Shown: positions 1-8,522, counted from the stretch's first letter. The stretch: 64,000 nucleotides of DNA from CAZKZZ01 sp964557375 (GCA_964557375.1 CAZKZZ010000005.1:1-64000); one strand, 5' to 3'. Numbers and translations are program-made. The notes: a model not told the origin generated them from the letters alone.

Positions 1-55
1 GCAGACTGTAAATCTGTTGGCTAAGCCTTCGAAGGTTCGAATCCTTCTCTCCCCA
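1..55 (+). tRNA. tRNA-Tyr (anticodon GTA), 3' part
   Basis: The window opens inside this tRNA. Visible are the anticodon stem-loop (GCAGA/TCTGT closing the loop CTGTAAA, so anticodon GTA), a class II variable arm (TGGC-TAA-GCC type, as expected for tyrosine), the T arm with stem GAAGG/CCTTC around TTCGAAT, the acceptor 3' strand TCTCCCC and discriminator A at 55. CCA is not encoded. The acceptor and D-arm 5' halves lie outside the window. An eight-T run follows at 59-66. Confidence 0.93.
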
Positions 56-69
56 TCATTTTTTTTAAC

Positions 70-510
70 ATGGAAACACCTTTTTACAAAAAGGGACTGC
101 GTTTTGAGTGTAAACGATGTTCCGCCTGCTGCAGGTTTGAGCCTGGATACGTGTTCCTTTCAAACAAAGATATATCCCGACTACTAAAAGCTTTAAAATG
201 CACAAGAGAATACTTTATCGAGACCTACTGCAGAATAATCGATATTAATGGGATCAAGAGAATCTCATTAAAAGAGAAAAGCAACTATGACTGCATTTTT
301 TGGGAGGACGGCGGGTGCATCGTGTATAAACAACGGCCTCTGCAGTGCAGAAGTTATCCTTTTTGGAGCCCTCACCTCGCTTCGTTGGAAGATTGGAACA
401 AGCTTTCGAAGAGCTGTCCCGGAATAAACTGTGGAGACCTCTATTCACGGCAGGAGATAGAGTGGTGGTTGGCAATAAGAATGAAAGAACCGATAATTAA
501 TCTATCATGA
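70..510 (+). CDS. YkgJ-family cysteine cluster (CxxCxxCC) protein
   Basis: This 146-residue protein has the signature C14-x2-C17-x2-C20-C21 near its N terminus. Further cysteines lie at 75, 83, 93 (in RPLQCRSYPFW), 116 and 121. This is the pattern of the YkgJ/UPF0153 family, predicted to chelate zinc or an iron-sulfur cluster; the biochemical role is unknown. No signal peptide or membrane segment is visible, so it is probably cytoplasmic. It begins only 14 nt after tRNA-Tyr and has no convincing Shine-Dalgarno sequence. It is followed 22 nt later by a metallo-hydrolase gene, so the two may be co-transcribed. Family assignment is firm; function is not known. Confidence 0.85.
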   Translation: METPFYKKGLRFECKRCSACCRFEPGYVFLSNKDISRLLKALKCTREYFIETYCRIIDINGIKRISLKEKSNYDCIFWEDGGCIVYKQRPLQCRSYPFWSPHLASLEDWNKLSKSCPGINCGDLYSRQEIEWWLAIRMKEPIINLS

Positions 511-532
511 TCACTTTTTTTCGGAGAATACC

Positions 533-1477
533 ATGACCATAAGATTTTGGGGAGTACGCGGTTCGATCCCAACACCTCTTACGTCTGCGCAGGTACAGAG
601 TAAAATTGCCGCAGTCGTCGAAAGAATACGTCCTGAACATCTGGAAAGCCCTGAAACAAGAGAGGCTTTCCTGGCAACTCTTCCCCCGTACATCATGGGA
701 ACGGTGGGAGGAAATACAACCTGTCTCGAAATACGGCTCAGAGATGATACAATGATCATTATCGGCTGCGGATCAGGGATAAGAGAATTGGCCAAATCGT
801 TACGGCAGAAGGGCGACTATATCCGTCACTATCATATCTTTTTTACCCACTTTCACTGGGACCACCTTCAGGGGTTCCCGTTTTTCGCGCCGCCGGCATA
901 TGATCCCCGCTGCTCTATTACTTTCTACAGCCCTATCAAAGGGTTCGACGATTATGTAAAGAACCAGATGCAGCATCCCTATTTCCCCGTAACGATGGAT
1001 GTAATGAACGCTACAATTGATTTTCAGGTTCTAAAGACGGCACCGGTTCGTATCGGGTGTGCTGATATTTTCTGGAGGCCGGTAAAGCATCCTGGAGGTT
1101 GTCAGTCGTATAAAATCGTAGAAGACAACAAATCAATGGTGTTTTCCACGGACACTGAACTCACTGAAAAGGATTTTCACAAAAACAAAGAGAACATTGC
1201 TTTCTACGCCGGGACAAACACGATTATTCTTGACAGCCAGTACACTCTCGACGAAGCAATTGAGAAGTACGATTGGGGGCACTCCTCGTACAGTCTAGCG
1301 GTGGATTTTGCGGCGGAATGGAATATCCCGAATCTCTATCTCTTTCATCATGAGCCGCTCTATGACGATAAAAAAATCCACAGTATCGTTAAGAATGCTC
1401 GCTGGTATCTCAAACATTTAGAAAAAGACGGAATACATATTGAATTGGCCGTTGAGAACATGGAGCTCACGGTTTAA
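533..1477 (+). CDS. Metallo-beta-lactamase-fold hydrolase (cyclic nucleotide phosphodiesterase-like)
   Basis: The 314-residue protein starts MTIRFWGVRGSIPTP, typical of the MBL subgroup often annotated as class III 3',5'-cAMP phosphodiesterase-like. The dinuclear metal site is complete: HFHWDH at 106-111, H186 in KHPGG, D207 in STDTE, and H250 in WGHSS. GGNTTC (59-64) also matches the subgroup. The protein has no signal peptide and should be cytoplasmic. The true substrate cannot be told from sequence; RNase-like or other phosphodiesterase activity is possible. It abuts the next gene directly (TAA then ATG). A class III cyclase is encoded elsewhere in the window (18850-21294), which makes a cyclic-nucleotide role conceivable but unproven. 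Confidence 0.8.
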   Translation: MTIRFWGVRGSIPTPLTSAQVQSKIAAVVERIRPEHLESPETREAFLATLPPYIMGTVGGNTTCLEIRLRDDTMIIIGCGSGIRELAKSLRQKGDYIRHYHIFFTHFHWDHLQGFPFFAPPAYDPRCSITFYSPIKGFDDYVKNQMQHPYFPVTMDVMNATIDFQVLKTAPVRIGCADIFWRPVKHPGGCQSYKIVEDNKSMVFSTDTELTEKDFHKNKENIAFYAGTNTIILDSQYTLDEAIEKYDWGHSSYSLAVDFAAEWNIPNLYLFHHEPLYDDKKIHSIVKNARWYLKHLEKDGIHIELAVENMELTV

Positions 1478-1663
1478 ATGGTTACAGTAGACGGCAGGGA
1501 CCTGATCGGTCTGTATCTTTTTTTAAAAAACCGTGAACCTGAACTGGATACGAGATTACGGTCATTGCTGGACAGAATCGAGCGGATACTCTTTACGCGG
1601 CTCTCGATTGACGATTTTGAAAATTTGGAAGAAAAATACAAAAAGAACCAAATTATTTTATAG
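1478..1663 (+). CDS. Small hypothetical protein, 61 residues
   Basis: The ATG follows the stop codon of the upstream hydrolase with no spacer, and mltG starts 15 nt after its end, so it sits inside a tight operon. The product is charged and probably alpha-helical. It includes the stretch DLIGLYLFLKNREPEL and a second helix rich in Glu and Arg. No cysteine, signal peptide or membrane segment is present. I do not recognise the family. Coding status is supported mainly by the lack of room for anything else between its neighbours. It could be a small partner of the hydrolase or a cell-wall accessory protein, but there is no direct evidence. Confidence 0.6.
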   Translation: MVTVDGRDLIGLYLFLKNREPELDTRLRSLLDRIERILFTRLSIDDFENLEEKYKKNQIIL

Positions 1664-1678
1664 ATTAAGGATGTTTTC

Positions 1679-2707
1679 ATGAGACGCTTCTTGCGTGTTT
1701 TGTTAGGCCTGATCCTGATGACAATCCTCGTTGCAATTATCGGGATCGGCACTGTATATATTCTCAATCAGCCTTCAGAGAAAGTTGAGAGAAAGGACAC
1801 TTTTTTTTCAGTAGAAAAAGGAGAATCGTTAGGTCTTATCGCGGACAGGCTCGAAGAAGAGAATCTTATTCGGTCTTCGCTTCTTTTACAGGGTATAAGC
1901 AGGCTTAAAGGGACTGAGCAAAATGTCAAAGTTGGAAGGTACAAAATTGAACAGGGCAGTTCGACGTTATCAATCCATGATTTACTCGTAGCGGGAATAC
2001 AGGTCCTAGAACGGATTACTATTCCTGAAGGATGGACCATGTCACGAATTGCCGAAGAGCTCGAAGAATTGGGTATTACTGGAGCCGAGGCGTTCCTCGA
2101 GGTGTGCAGAGACCAATCATTCCTGCAGGAACACGGAATTGCTGCCGATTCCGCGGAAGGCTACCTGTTCCCTGAAACGTACAGTTTTCCCGAAGAACAT
2201 GACCCGAAACTGGTGGCTGACTCACTCGTAGAGACCTCATTTAAAGTAATTGCGGAGATTTATCCCGATTATAAGAAATTCGACCAGGAAACGCTGCATA
2301 ATAAGGTAATTCTCGCCTCAATTGTGGAACGGGAATACCGAATTAAAGAAGAAGCTCCCCTGATCGCTTCGGTTTTTTATAATCGATTGAGTGTTAACGT
2401 CGGTCTCGATTCTTGCGCAACGATTGAATACATTATCACTGAAAAACAGAACAAGCCGCATCCGAGCTATCTGACCTACGAAGATCTAAAAATAGAGTCT
2501 CCCTACAATACGTATAAGTACGCCGGTCTCCCGCCCGGTCCAATTTGTAATCCGGGAAGAACGGCACTTCATGCAGCTTTCTATCCGGCGGACAGTGATT
2601 ATTGGTATTTCTTGTTAAAAGATCCTCAAACCGGTGAGCATTATTTTTCTAAAGATATTGATGAGCACAACCAGGCGCGCCGGCTCTATTTAAAACGGCT
2701 ACCTTGA
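1679..2707 (+). CDS. mltG: Endolytic murein transglycosylase MltG
   Basis: MltG (YceG-like) cuts nascent peptidoglycan glycan strands at the inner membrane and is thought to set glycan length. The 342-residue product has a short cytoplasmic N terminus, one membrane segment (about 7-29), a LysM-like region (about 40-115) and the YceG catalytic domain. That domain contains ASIVEREY (213-220) with the catalytic glutamate, VFYNRL (232-237) and the conserved GLPPGPICNPG (283-293). Length is normal for the family. It sits directly upstream of dnaG and in the same direction as the mreBCD-mrdA-rodA cluster 6 kb away, with which it is functionally linked through wall elongation. Confidence 0.95.
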   Translation: MRRFLRVLLGLILMTILVAIIGIGTVYILNQPSEKVERKDTFFSVEKGESLGLIADRLEEENLIRSSLLLQGISRLKGTEQNVKVGRYKIEQGSSTLSIHDLLVAGIQVLERITIPEGWTMSRIAEELEELGITGAEAFLEVCRDQSFLQEHGIAADSAEGYLFPETYSFPEEHDPKLVADSLVETSFKVIAEIYPDYKKFDQETLHNKVILASIVEREYRIKEEAPLIASVFYNRLSVNVGLDSCATIEYIITEKQNKPHPSYLTYEDLKIESPYNTYKYAGLPPGPICNPGRTALHAAFYPADSDYWYFLLKDPQTGEHYFSKDIDEHNQARRLYLKRLP

Positions 2708-2709
2708 CC

Positions 2710-2734
2710 GAAACGAATATACTGAAACGAATAT
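2710..2734 (+). repeat. 14-bp-spaced direct repeat at the dnaG start
   Basis: The 11-mer GAAACGAATAT occurs at 2710-2720 and again at 2724-2734. The second copy supplies the first two bases of the dnaG ATG (2733). No Shine-Dalgarno sequence is visible here. It looks like a recent small tandem duplication across the mltG-dnaG junction. Confidence 0.7.
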
Positions 2735-4502
2735 GCGGATACCTGACAGTAAATTAGAAGAGATTTCAGAGAAACTATCCATCGAACAGGTTGTCGGCGA
2801 GTATGTCGTACTGACGTACAGAAACGGCAGACACTGGGGGTTATGTCCTTTTCATAACGAGAAAACCCCGTCGTTTTCAGTTTCTTCGGAAAAGGGGTTA
2901 TTCTACTGTTTCGGCTGCCACAAGGGAGGGACTATCTTTCAATTCATTATGGATATGGAACATCTAACCTTTGTCGAAGCGGTAGAAAAACTTGCCGAAA
3001 AGGCCGGTGTCGATATCGGCGCGTACCAATATGACAAAGCATCGAGTAAGCAGAAAGCTGTTATGGAGCTGTACACCAGAGTTGCCGGAAGCTTTAACTA
3101 CATTTTGAATAACAGTGATGAAGGTATGCAAGCCAAACAGTATATCAAACAGAGAGGCATCACAGAAGAAAGCGTGGAGGTTTTTCAACTCGGGTTTTCT
3201 CCTTCAGACAGATTGTGGCTTCATCGATTCCTTCGAAAAAAGGAATATTCACCATCATTTCTCGCTGAAACCGGACTGTTTTTGAAAAAAAAGCATGAAT
3301 TAGCTTTTTTCCATAACAGAATCATGTTCCCGATCCGAAAATCACATGGGCAGGTAATAGGTTTTGGCGCAAGATCATTGGGGGACCGGGAACCGAAATA
3401 CCTGAACTCACCAGAGTCGGATTTCTTTCAAAAGAGGAAACATTTATACGGATTAGCTGTCAATATCGACAACATTAGGAAGCAGGACCAGTTCATTCTG
3501 GTGGAGGGGTACACAGATGTTATTACCCTTTACCAAGCAGGGCTGCGGACGGCAGTTGCTCCGCTGGGGACCTCACTAACTGAAGAACAGGCACGGCTTT
3601 TGAAACGGTATGCAAACCAGGCGTGTATACTGTTTGACGGGGATGATGCCGGTTTACGGGCTGCGGAAAAAGCCTCGTACATTTTCGAGGAGCAGGAGTT
3701 TGACACAAATGTCGTGACCCTGCCGGAGGGGGTGGATCCGGCAGATGTGTATAAAAAAGAAGGGCCGGATGGATTGAAAAAATCAATGGAATATTCTATA
3801 AATAGTTTTGACTTTTTATTGGAACGGGCCCTTATCGGAAAGAACAGTGAAGATACCGCAGTAAAACGGCAGGTAATTGAGAGACTGCATCCATATTTGA
3901 AAATAATTGGATCAGAGGTCAAGAGAGACGGTTGCATCAGGCGTTTAGCGGAAAAATTGCAGGTAAGTTCTCAGTCTATATGGCATGATTATCTATTAAA
4001 AGAGAAAGCTCCACAACAACAGCAGCAACAATTAAATCCAAAAAGTCCAAAAGTAAGTGCAGATTTATATTTAATGATAGCCGTTATCGAAAATTATGAT
4101 TATTTTACAATTGTAAGAAATGAATTATCAACTGAAGATCTCATCGATAAAGATAGCAGGGAGCTTTTTCTGATTCTCGAAGATTGCTATCGAAAAAACG
4201 AAATTTCTTTAAATTCTGTATTAGAAAGACTTGCAAATGATCAATTAAAACATATTATTTTAGAAAGAATAGCGAGTGATGAGTTTAAAATCAATCATGA
4301 ACAGATAATAAAGGATACTATACGAAGGATAAAGAGAAGAAATATAGAAAAGAAGAAAAATCAACTGGATCAGCATATAAAGAAACTGGAGAAAGTCGGT
4401 AACAGCGAGCAGAAAATCCAGGAACTTCTTTCCGAATTGATGTTTTTAAACAAAGAGATCGAAAAATTGAGGGTGAATAATAATGACGGAACTGCAGACT
4501 GA
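2733..4502 (+). CDS. dnaG: DNA primase DnaG
   Basis: DnaG makes the RNA primers for replication. The 589-residue protein has the N-terminal CHC2 zinc finger (C38, H41, C59, C62), the RNA polymerase core, and the Toprim domain with E258 in VEGYTD and the acidic cluster FDGDDAG (301-307). A C-terminal helicase-binding domain follows. Six consecutive glutamines (4014-4031) form the hinge before this last domain. The 3' third (about 4000-4400) is visibly more AT-rich than the rest. The gene overlaps rpoD by 20 nt, the classic macromolecular-synthesis operon arrangement (without rpsU). The ATG lies in a direct repeat and lacks a clear ribosome site. Confidence 0.97.
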   Translation: MRIPDSKLEEISEKLSIEQVVGEYVVLTYRNGRHWGLCPFHNEKTPSFSVSSEKGLFYCFGCHKGGTIFQFIMDMEHLTFVEAVEKLAEKAGVDIGAYQYDKASSKQKAVMELYTRVAGSFNYILNNSDEGMQAKQYIKQRGITEESVEVFQLGFSPSDRLWLHRFLRKKEYSPSFLAETGLFLKKKHELAFFHNRIMFPIRKSHGQVIGFGARSLGDREPKYLNSPESDFFQKRKHLYGLAVNIDNIRKQDQFILVEGYTDVITLYQAGLRTAVAPLGTSLTEEQARLLKRYANQACILFDGDDAGLRAAEKASYIFEEQEFDTNVVTLPEGVDPADVYKKEGPDGLKKSMEYSINSFDFLLERALIGKNSEDTAVKRQVIERLHPYLKIIGSEVKRDGCIRRLAEKLQVSSQSIWHDYLLKEKAPQQQQQQLNPKSPKVSADLYLMIAVIENYDYFTIVRNELSTEDLIDKDSRELFLILEDCYRKNEISLNSVLERLANDQLKHIILERIASDEFKINHEQIIKDTIRRIKRRNIEKKKNQLDQHIKKLEKVGNSEQKIQELLSELMFLNKEIEKLRVNNNDGTAD

Positions 4503-6240
4503 TCAAGCGGTTGCAAAGCTTATAGATTACGCAAAAACAAAGAAGACTATCAGTTATGATGAAGTACAAGACTTTTTACCCGATTCAATAGTTAATTCTG
4601 ATAAAATTGATGAGGTTTTGTCTCTTCTCGAGAAGAACAGTATCAGCTTACAGGACGAAGTCGAGGCTGAATCCGAGGCGGAAAACCTCGAGGAAGAAGT
4701 AGAAGAGGAAAAACCGAAAAAAAAGCCCGAAAAAAAGAAGAAGGTCGTTGTAAACGAAAAAGAGAGTGCTATCGATGACCCGATTAGACTCTATCTGCGT
4801 GAAATAGGGAAAGAAAATTTACTGACGGCCGAACAGGAAGTCGAGCTCTCTAAACAAATGGAAGACGGTGAGAACATCATCAAGCGGGTCATCAAAGAAT
4901 CCGGTATGATAATTCCGGAAGTGTTCGAACTCGCGAAGAAGACGTTTTCGAAGATAGATCCCCGCGAGCTGGAAATGTCGAAGAAAGAAATATCGGAGTT
5001 TCTTGCAGAGCGGAGGAGACTCAATCAATATTACCGTGATCCCCTCAAAGAATTGGTCCCGCAGTTGAAAAACTATATGGATGTAAAGAAAAAACTGGTG
5101 GAGAAGGGGGGAGACCCCTTTACTGATGACGCTCTACAGAAAAAGAGAAAATACCTCCTCAATAAAATCAAAGACCTCGATATTCATCAGGAAGAGATAC
5201 TGAGTTTCTCGGAAAAGTTTCTCAACGCGACGAAACGGATAAAGCGGTATAAGCGAGAGCAGAGCAAAATAGAAAAGCGGCTGAGAGTATCGAGCCTTCG
5301 AGAATTACGAGGTTTAGGCCGCGGTCTTGCAATTACTGAACAGCGGCGGACGATCGAGCGGGAACTCGGAATGCCGGCTGATGCGATAAAAGAGAAGATT
5401 CGACAAATACAGGTCACCGAACGGAAGATGAACTCTATGGAGATGGAGTTCGAAAACAAAATTGATGACATCTTAGAGATGTCCAACGAAATCTCTTACG
5501 GTAAGGTGATGATGAAAAGTGCTAAGGACAGACTTATAAAAGCGAACCTTAGGCTTGTTGTCAGCATTGCAAAAAAATATACCAACCGTGGTCTTCACTT
5601 TTTTGATCTCGTCCAGGAAGGGAATATCGGGCTGATCAAAGCCGTTGAAAAGTTCGAATACCGTAAAGGATACAAGTTCTCGACGTATGCTACATGGTGG
5701 ATCCGTCAGGCTATTACGCGGTCCATTTCGGACCAGGCCCGTACCATTCGCGTCCCTGTTCATATGATCGAACAGATCAACAAAGTTGTAAGAGAATCGA
5801 GACAGTTAATGCAGCTTCTAGGCAGAGAACCTACCGATGAAGAGGTTGCCGAGCGGCTCGGATGGTCCGTCCTCAGGGTAAAATCGGTTAAAAATGTTGC
5901 CCGTGAGCCTATTTCACTGGAAACTCCTATCGGTGAAGAGGAGGACTCTCTGTTAGGAGATTTTATCGAAGATAAAGATATTGAAAATCCGGCAAGTCAA
6001 ACCGCATTTACTATTCTACAGGAGCAGCTTCAGGATGTACTCGAAACACTGCCCCCCCGGGAGCAGGAAGTGTTGAAAATGCGTTTTGGACTCGAAGACG
6101 GGTATTCGCTTACATTAGAAGAGGTAGGACTCTATTTTAATGTAACAAGAGAACGGATAAGGCAGATAGAAGCAAAAGCACTCAGAAGATTGAGGCATCC
6201 GAAACGGAGCCGTCGACTGAAAGATTATATTGAACATTAA
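4483..6240 (+). CDS. rpoD: RNA polymerase primary sigma factor RpoD
   Basis: This is the housekeeping sigma-70 factor, 585 residues. It has an N-terminal region 1.1-like domain, a Lys/Glu-rich linker (about 60-92), region 1.2 (DDPIRLYLREIGKENLLT, about 98-115) and a long non-conserved insert. Region 2 starts at about 345 (RLVVSIAKKYTNRGL, KFSTYATWWIRQA, then SDQARTIRVPVHM for -10 recognition). Region 3 is next, and region 4 contains RERIRQIEAKALRRLRHP for the -35 element. The start codon lies inside dnaG, so the two are translationally linked. Length and domain order fit a primary, not alternative, sigma factor. Consensus-like -35/-10 pairs are found in front of rnpB and recA in this window. 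Confidence 0.98.
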   Translation: MTELQTDQAVAKLIDYAKTKKTISYDEVQDFLPDSIVNSDKIDEVLSLLEKNSISLQDEVEAESEAENLEEEVEEEKPKKKPEKKKKVVVNEKESAIDDPIRLYLREIGKENLLTAEQEVELSKQMEDGENIIKRVIKESGMIIPEVFELAKKTFSKIDPRELEMSKKEISEFLAERRRLNQYYRDPLKELVPQLKNYMDVKKKLVEKGGDPFTDDALQKKRKYLLNKIKDLDIHQEEILSFSEKFLNATKRIKRYKREQSKIEKRLRVSSLRELRGLGRGLAITEQRRTIERELGMPADAIKEKIRQIQVTERKMNSMEMEFENKIDDILEMSNEISYGKVMMKSAKDRLIKANLRLVVSIAKKYTNRGLHFFDLVQEGNIGLIKAVEKFEYRKGYKFSTYATWWIRQAITRSISDQARTIRVPVHMIEQINKVVRESRQLMQLLGREPTDEEVAERLGWSVLRVKSVKNVAREPISLETPIGEEEDSLLGDFIEDKDIENPASQTAFTILQEQLQDVLETLPPREQEVLKMRFGLEDGYSLTLEEVGLYFNVTRERIRQIEAKALRRLRHPKRSRRLKDYIEH

Positions 6241-6253
6241 GAGGTGTAGCCAT

Positions 6254-7039
6254 ATGATGGAAGATGTTTTTGATAAATTGAGAGCGTTGCAGGACATCCT
6301 CAGCAGAAAATTCGAAATAGAGCGGGAAATAAATGAGATACCCCGGGCGCTGACGACGAAGACGGAACTGGTAAATCGGCTTAAAAAATCGTACATCGAG
6401 AAAAACGAGCGGCTCGAGGAGAACAAAAAAAAGATCCGAATGCTCCGTAACAGGCTCGCCGAGGCTGAGGAACAGCGGGAAGAATATGAGAAACAGATGG
6501 ACCTCATAAAAACCCAACGGGAATATGAAGCTCTAGATAAAGAGATCAAGGATGCTATCGAAAAAGAACAGCAGCTGCGAAAAGATATCCTCAAAGAAGA
6601 AAAAGACTTAGAAGAGCTTACTTCCTCTATAGAACGAGATGAGAGTATGATCAGTCAGCAGGAAGAAGAGCTCGAGAAAGAACAGCAAAAGATAAAAGAC
6701 GAAAGTAAAGAGAAGCGGGAACTCTTAGAACAGCTTAAAAAAGAAGAAGAAGAAATAATTCCCGGGCTCGATGAAGAGATTCTTTTTAAATTCGAAAGAA
6801 TTATCCGAAGCAAATCAGGGTTAGGTATTGTTCCGATTAAAAATGATGTATGTACAGGCTGCCATATGATGCTCCCCGCGCAGTTCGTAAATGATGTGAG
6901 GACGGGAAAAAAAATCCTCTTTTGCCCTTACTGCAGCAGAATCTTGTTTCATGAAGAAGTGTCGGAGGAGGAAAATTTCTTCAATGAAGAAGATGCGGGC
7001 AGTTTAGCTGATCTGGCCGATATCCAGGACCAGGCATAA
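6254..7039 (+). CDS. Coiled-coil protein with C-terminal C4 zinc ribbon (DUF164-like)
   Basis: I place the start at ATG 6254 because GAGGTG at 6241-6246 is well spaced from it; a longer frame from 6230 would overlap rpoD. The product (261 residues) is a long, highly charged coiled coil (about 10-180). It is followed by a zinc ribbon with two CxxC knuckles: CTGC in CTGCHMMLPAQ and CPYC near the C terminus. This is the C4-type zinc-ribbon (DUF164/CdsZ-like) family, common in many bacteria and of unclear function, suspected to bind nucleic acid or act in translation. It follows rpoD by 13 nt and precedes rnpB. An acidic tail closes the protein. Confidence 0.82.
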   Translation: MMEDVFDKLRALQDILSRKFEIEREINEIPRALTTKTELVNRLKKSYIEKNERLEENKKKIRMLRNRLAEAEEQREEYEKQMDLIKTQREYEALDKEIKDAIEKEQQLRKDILKEEKDLEELTSSIERDESMISQQEEELEKEQQKIKDESKEKRELLEQLKKEEEEIIPGLDEEILFKFERIIRSKSGLGIVPIKNDVCTGCHMMLPAQFVNDVRTGKKILFCPYCSRILFHEEVSEEENFFNEEDAGSLADLADIQDQA

Positions 7040-7047
7040 TAAGCTGA

Positions 7048-7075
7048 TTGTCTTTTTTTAAATTTTCGTTATAAT
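7048..7075 (+). promoter_or_regulatory. Sigma-70 promoter of rnpB
   Basis: TTGTCT (7048-7053) and a perfect TATAAT (7070-7075) are separated by 16 bp. The -10 ends 10 bases before the first base of the RNase P P1 helix (7086), where transcription would be expected to begin. Confidence 0.75.
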
Positions 7076-7085
7076 AACATTTACA

Positions 7086-7509
7086 AAGGCAGGTCGGATT
7101 ATCGCTGTTTGTACGTGCGATAGACAGAGGAAAGTCCGGGCTTCGTAGAGCAGGACGCCGGGTAACTCCCGGGCCCTTTTCTCCGGTTTTTAAAGGATAT
7201 TAGTTATATCATGACAAATACCGGGAGGGGGGACAGAAAGTGCAGCAGAAAATATACCGCTTGGCCCAACCGCTTAAATATTTATAAATATTTAAGCGGT
7301 TGGGTAGGGTAAGGGTGAAAAGGTGAGGTAAGAGCTCACCGCTTTACCGGCAACGGTAAAGGCAGTGCAAACCTCGTCCGAAGCAAAGCCAAGCAGCAGA
7401 TTGGGTTGCTCGCCTGTTATCTGCGGGTAGGCTGCTGAAAAAGAGCGGTAACGTTTCTTTTTTAGATAGATGATAATCTAAAACAGAATCCGGCTTACGG
7501 ACCTGCCTT
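7086..7509 (+). ncRNA. rnpB: RNase P RNA
   Basis: This is the catalytic RNA of RNase P, which matures tRNA 5' ends. The ends are fixed by a perfect 10-bp P1 helix, 7086-7095 with 7500-7509. Conserved bacterial A-type blocks are present in order: AGAGGAAAGTCCGGGCT near the 5' end, CAGGACGCCGGGTAA, ACAGAAA, GGGTGAAAAGGTGAGGTAAG, GGTAAAGGCAGTGCAAACC, GAAGCAAAGCCAAG and CTGCGGGTAGGCTGCTG. At about 424 nt it is on the long side. Much of the excess is a perfect inverted repeat at 7265-7304 at the position expected for stem P12 in the specificity domain. Confidence 0.96.
7265..7304 (+). repeat. 40-nt perfect palindrome, probable extended P12 stem of RNase P RNA
   Basis: The left arm (7265-7284) starts CCCAACCGCTTAAATATTTA and the right arm (7285-7304) is its exact reverse complement. 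This gives 20 base pairs with no unpaired centre in DNA; in RNA a 4-nt loop would open the tip. It lies inside rnpB between the ACAGAAA and GGGTGAAAAGGTGAGG blocks. Confidence 0.9.
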
Positions 7510-7541
7510 ATTTTATTGAAATTATTTTATGTTTTCACTAT

Positions 7542-8495
7542 ATGATACTACCAGAGGATAGATATTCATTCTCTTCTAAGAAGAGAAGACAGGGCTTGTC
7601 CGGAAAATTTTTTCTTATTCTCATCATTGCTGCGGTTGTAATCGGGGGGTCGGTTTTCGCGGTTTTTAACTGGGGCCTCTTCCTGCAAGAAACCAATAGC
7701 GATAAAACAGACAGCAGTATACTCTATGAACTGTGGCAAACCCGGCAATACACAGCAATTATTGACAGATGTCGCGCTCTCTTGCAGGAAAACCCGATGA
7801 ATCCGGAAGCGTTGGTGTTTTACGGGTTCGCAAACTTTTATGAGGGAGTGGCACAGTACTCCTTTGAAGATAAGGTGGAGTATTTCGACAACTCCATTTT
7901 TGCCCTGCGAAAGGCGGAGCTTATTGAAAAACATCCGTTTCCGGGACCAACGCAGTATGTTCTTGGTAAGGCGTATTACCATAAAGGCAGATTCTACATG
8001 GACCTCGCCTTAGAGTACCTTCAGAACTCTATTGACATGGGGTATATTGGCGAAGATACCTATGAATATCTCGGATTGGCATATTCTGAACTCGAGCAGT
8101 ATGAAAACAGTGCCGAGGCATTTCTAAAAGCTGCAGAGGAAAATCCTTCAGATATTTTGTTTTTAACTCTTGCACAAACTTATTATAAAATGGATGATAT
8201 GCAACTAGCTGAAGAATATCTAATTCGGACAATTAACAAAACAGAAGATGTTTCAATTGAGGAGAAAAGCCGTTTTCTGCTCGCACAGATATATATGGAC
8301 GATGGAGAATTGATCAAAGCTGAAAATCAGTATCAGGAAGTTCTAAAAGACAATACGGAATCAGCTGAAGCCCACTTTAATCTTGGTAAGATTTATGAGA
8401 ACATGGGTGATACAATTAAAGCCAGAGCAGAATGGCGAAACGCTTTGAAAATAGATCCCTCGCACTACGGGGCTCGATTGAAATACTACGATTAG
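7542..8495 (+). CDS. Membrane-anchored TPR protein
   Basis: The 317-residue product has a basic cytoplasmic N terminus (KKRRQ), one membrane segment (about 22-44) and tetratricopeptide repeats over the rest. Examples are YEYLGLAYSELEQYENSAEA and the final HFNLGKIYENMGDTIKARAE. It probably exposes a periplasmic TPR scaffold. It lies between rnpB and mreB, 27 nt from the latter, so a part in elongasome assembly is a reasonable guess. The start is uncertain: ATG 7542 has no Shine-Dalgarno sequence and overlaps a possible -10 (TATATG 7539-7544, with TTGAAA at 7516-7521). The middle of the gene (8100-8260) is AT-rich. Confidence 0.82.
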   Translation: MILPEDRYSFSSKKRRQGLSGKFFLILIIAAVVIGGSVFAVFNWGLFLQETNSDKTDSSILYELWQTRQYTAIIDRCRALLQENPMNPEALVFYGFANFYEGVAQYSFEDKVEYFDNSIFALRKAELIEKHPFPGPTQYVLGKAYYHKGRFYMDLALEYLQNSIDMGYIGEDTYEYLGLAYSELEQYENSAEAFLKAAEENPSDILFLTLAQTYYKMDDMQLAEEYLIRTINKTEDVSIEEKSRFLLAQIYMDDGELIKAENQYQEVLKDNTESAEAHFNLGKIYENMGDTIKARAEWRNALKIDPSHYGARLKYYD

Positions 8496-8522
8496 ATGTA
8501 GCGTGACTAATTGGAGGTTACT

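Noticed and set aside
254..475. Minus-strand open frame within the CxxCxxCC gene
   Set aside because: No ribosome site, no recognisable protein, and the plus-strand frame has a clear family motif.
3523..3937. Minus-strand open frames of 87 and 135 codons inside dnaG
   Set aside because: They run antisense to the conserved Toprim region and encode low-complexity Ser/Pro-rich products.
7516..7544. Possible promoter TTGAAA-17-TATATG before the TPR gene
   Set aside because: The -10 overlaps the predicted ATG and RNase P RNA ends just upstream, so read-through or a downstream start is as likely. Kept as a comment in the TPR entry only.
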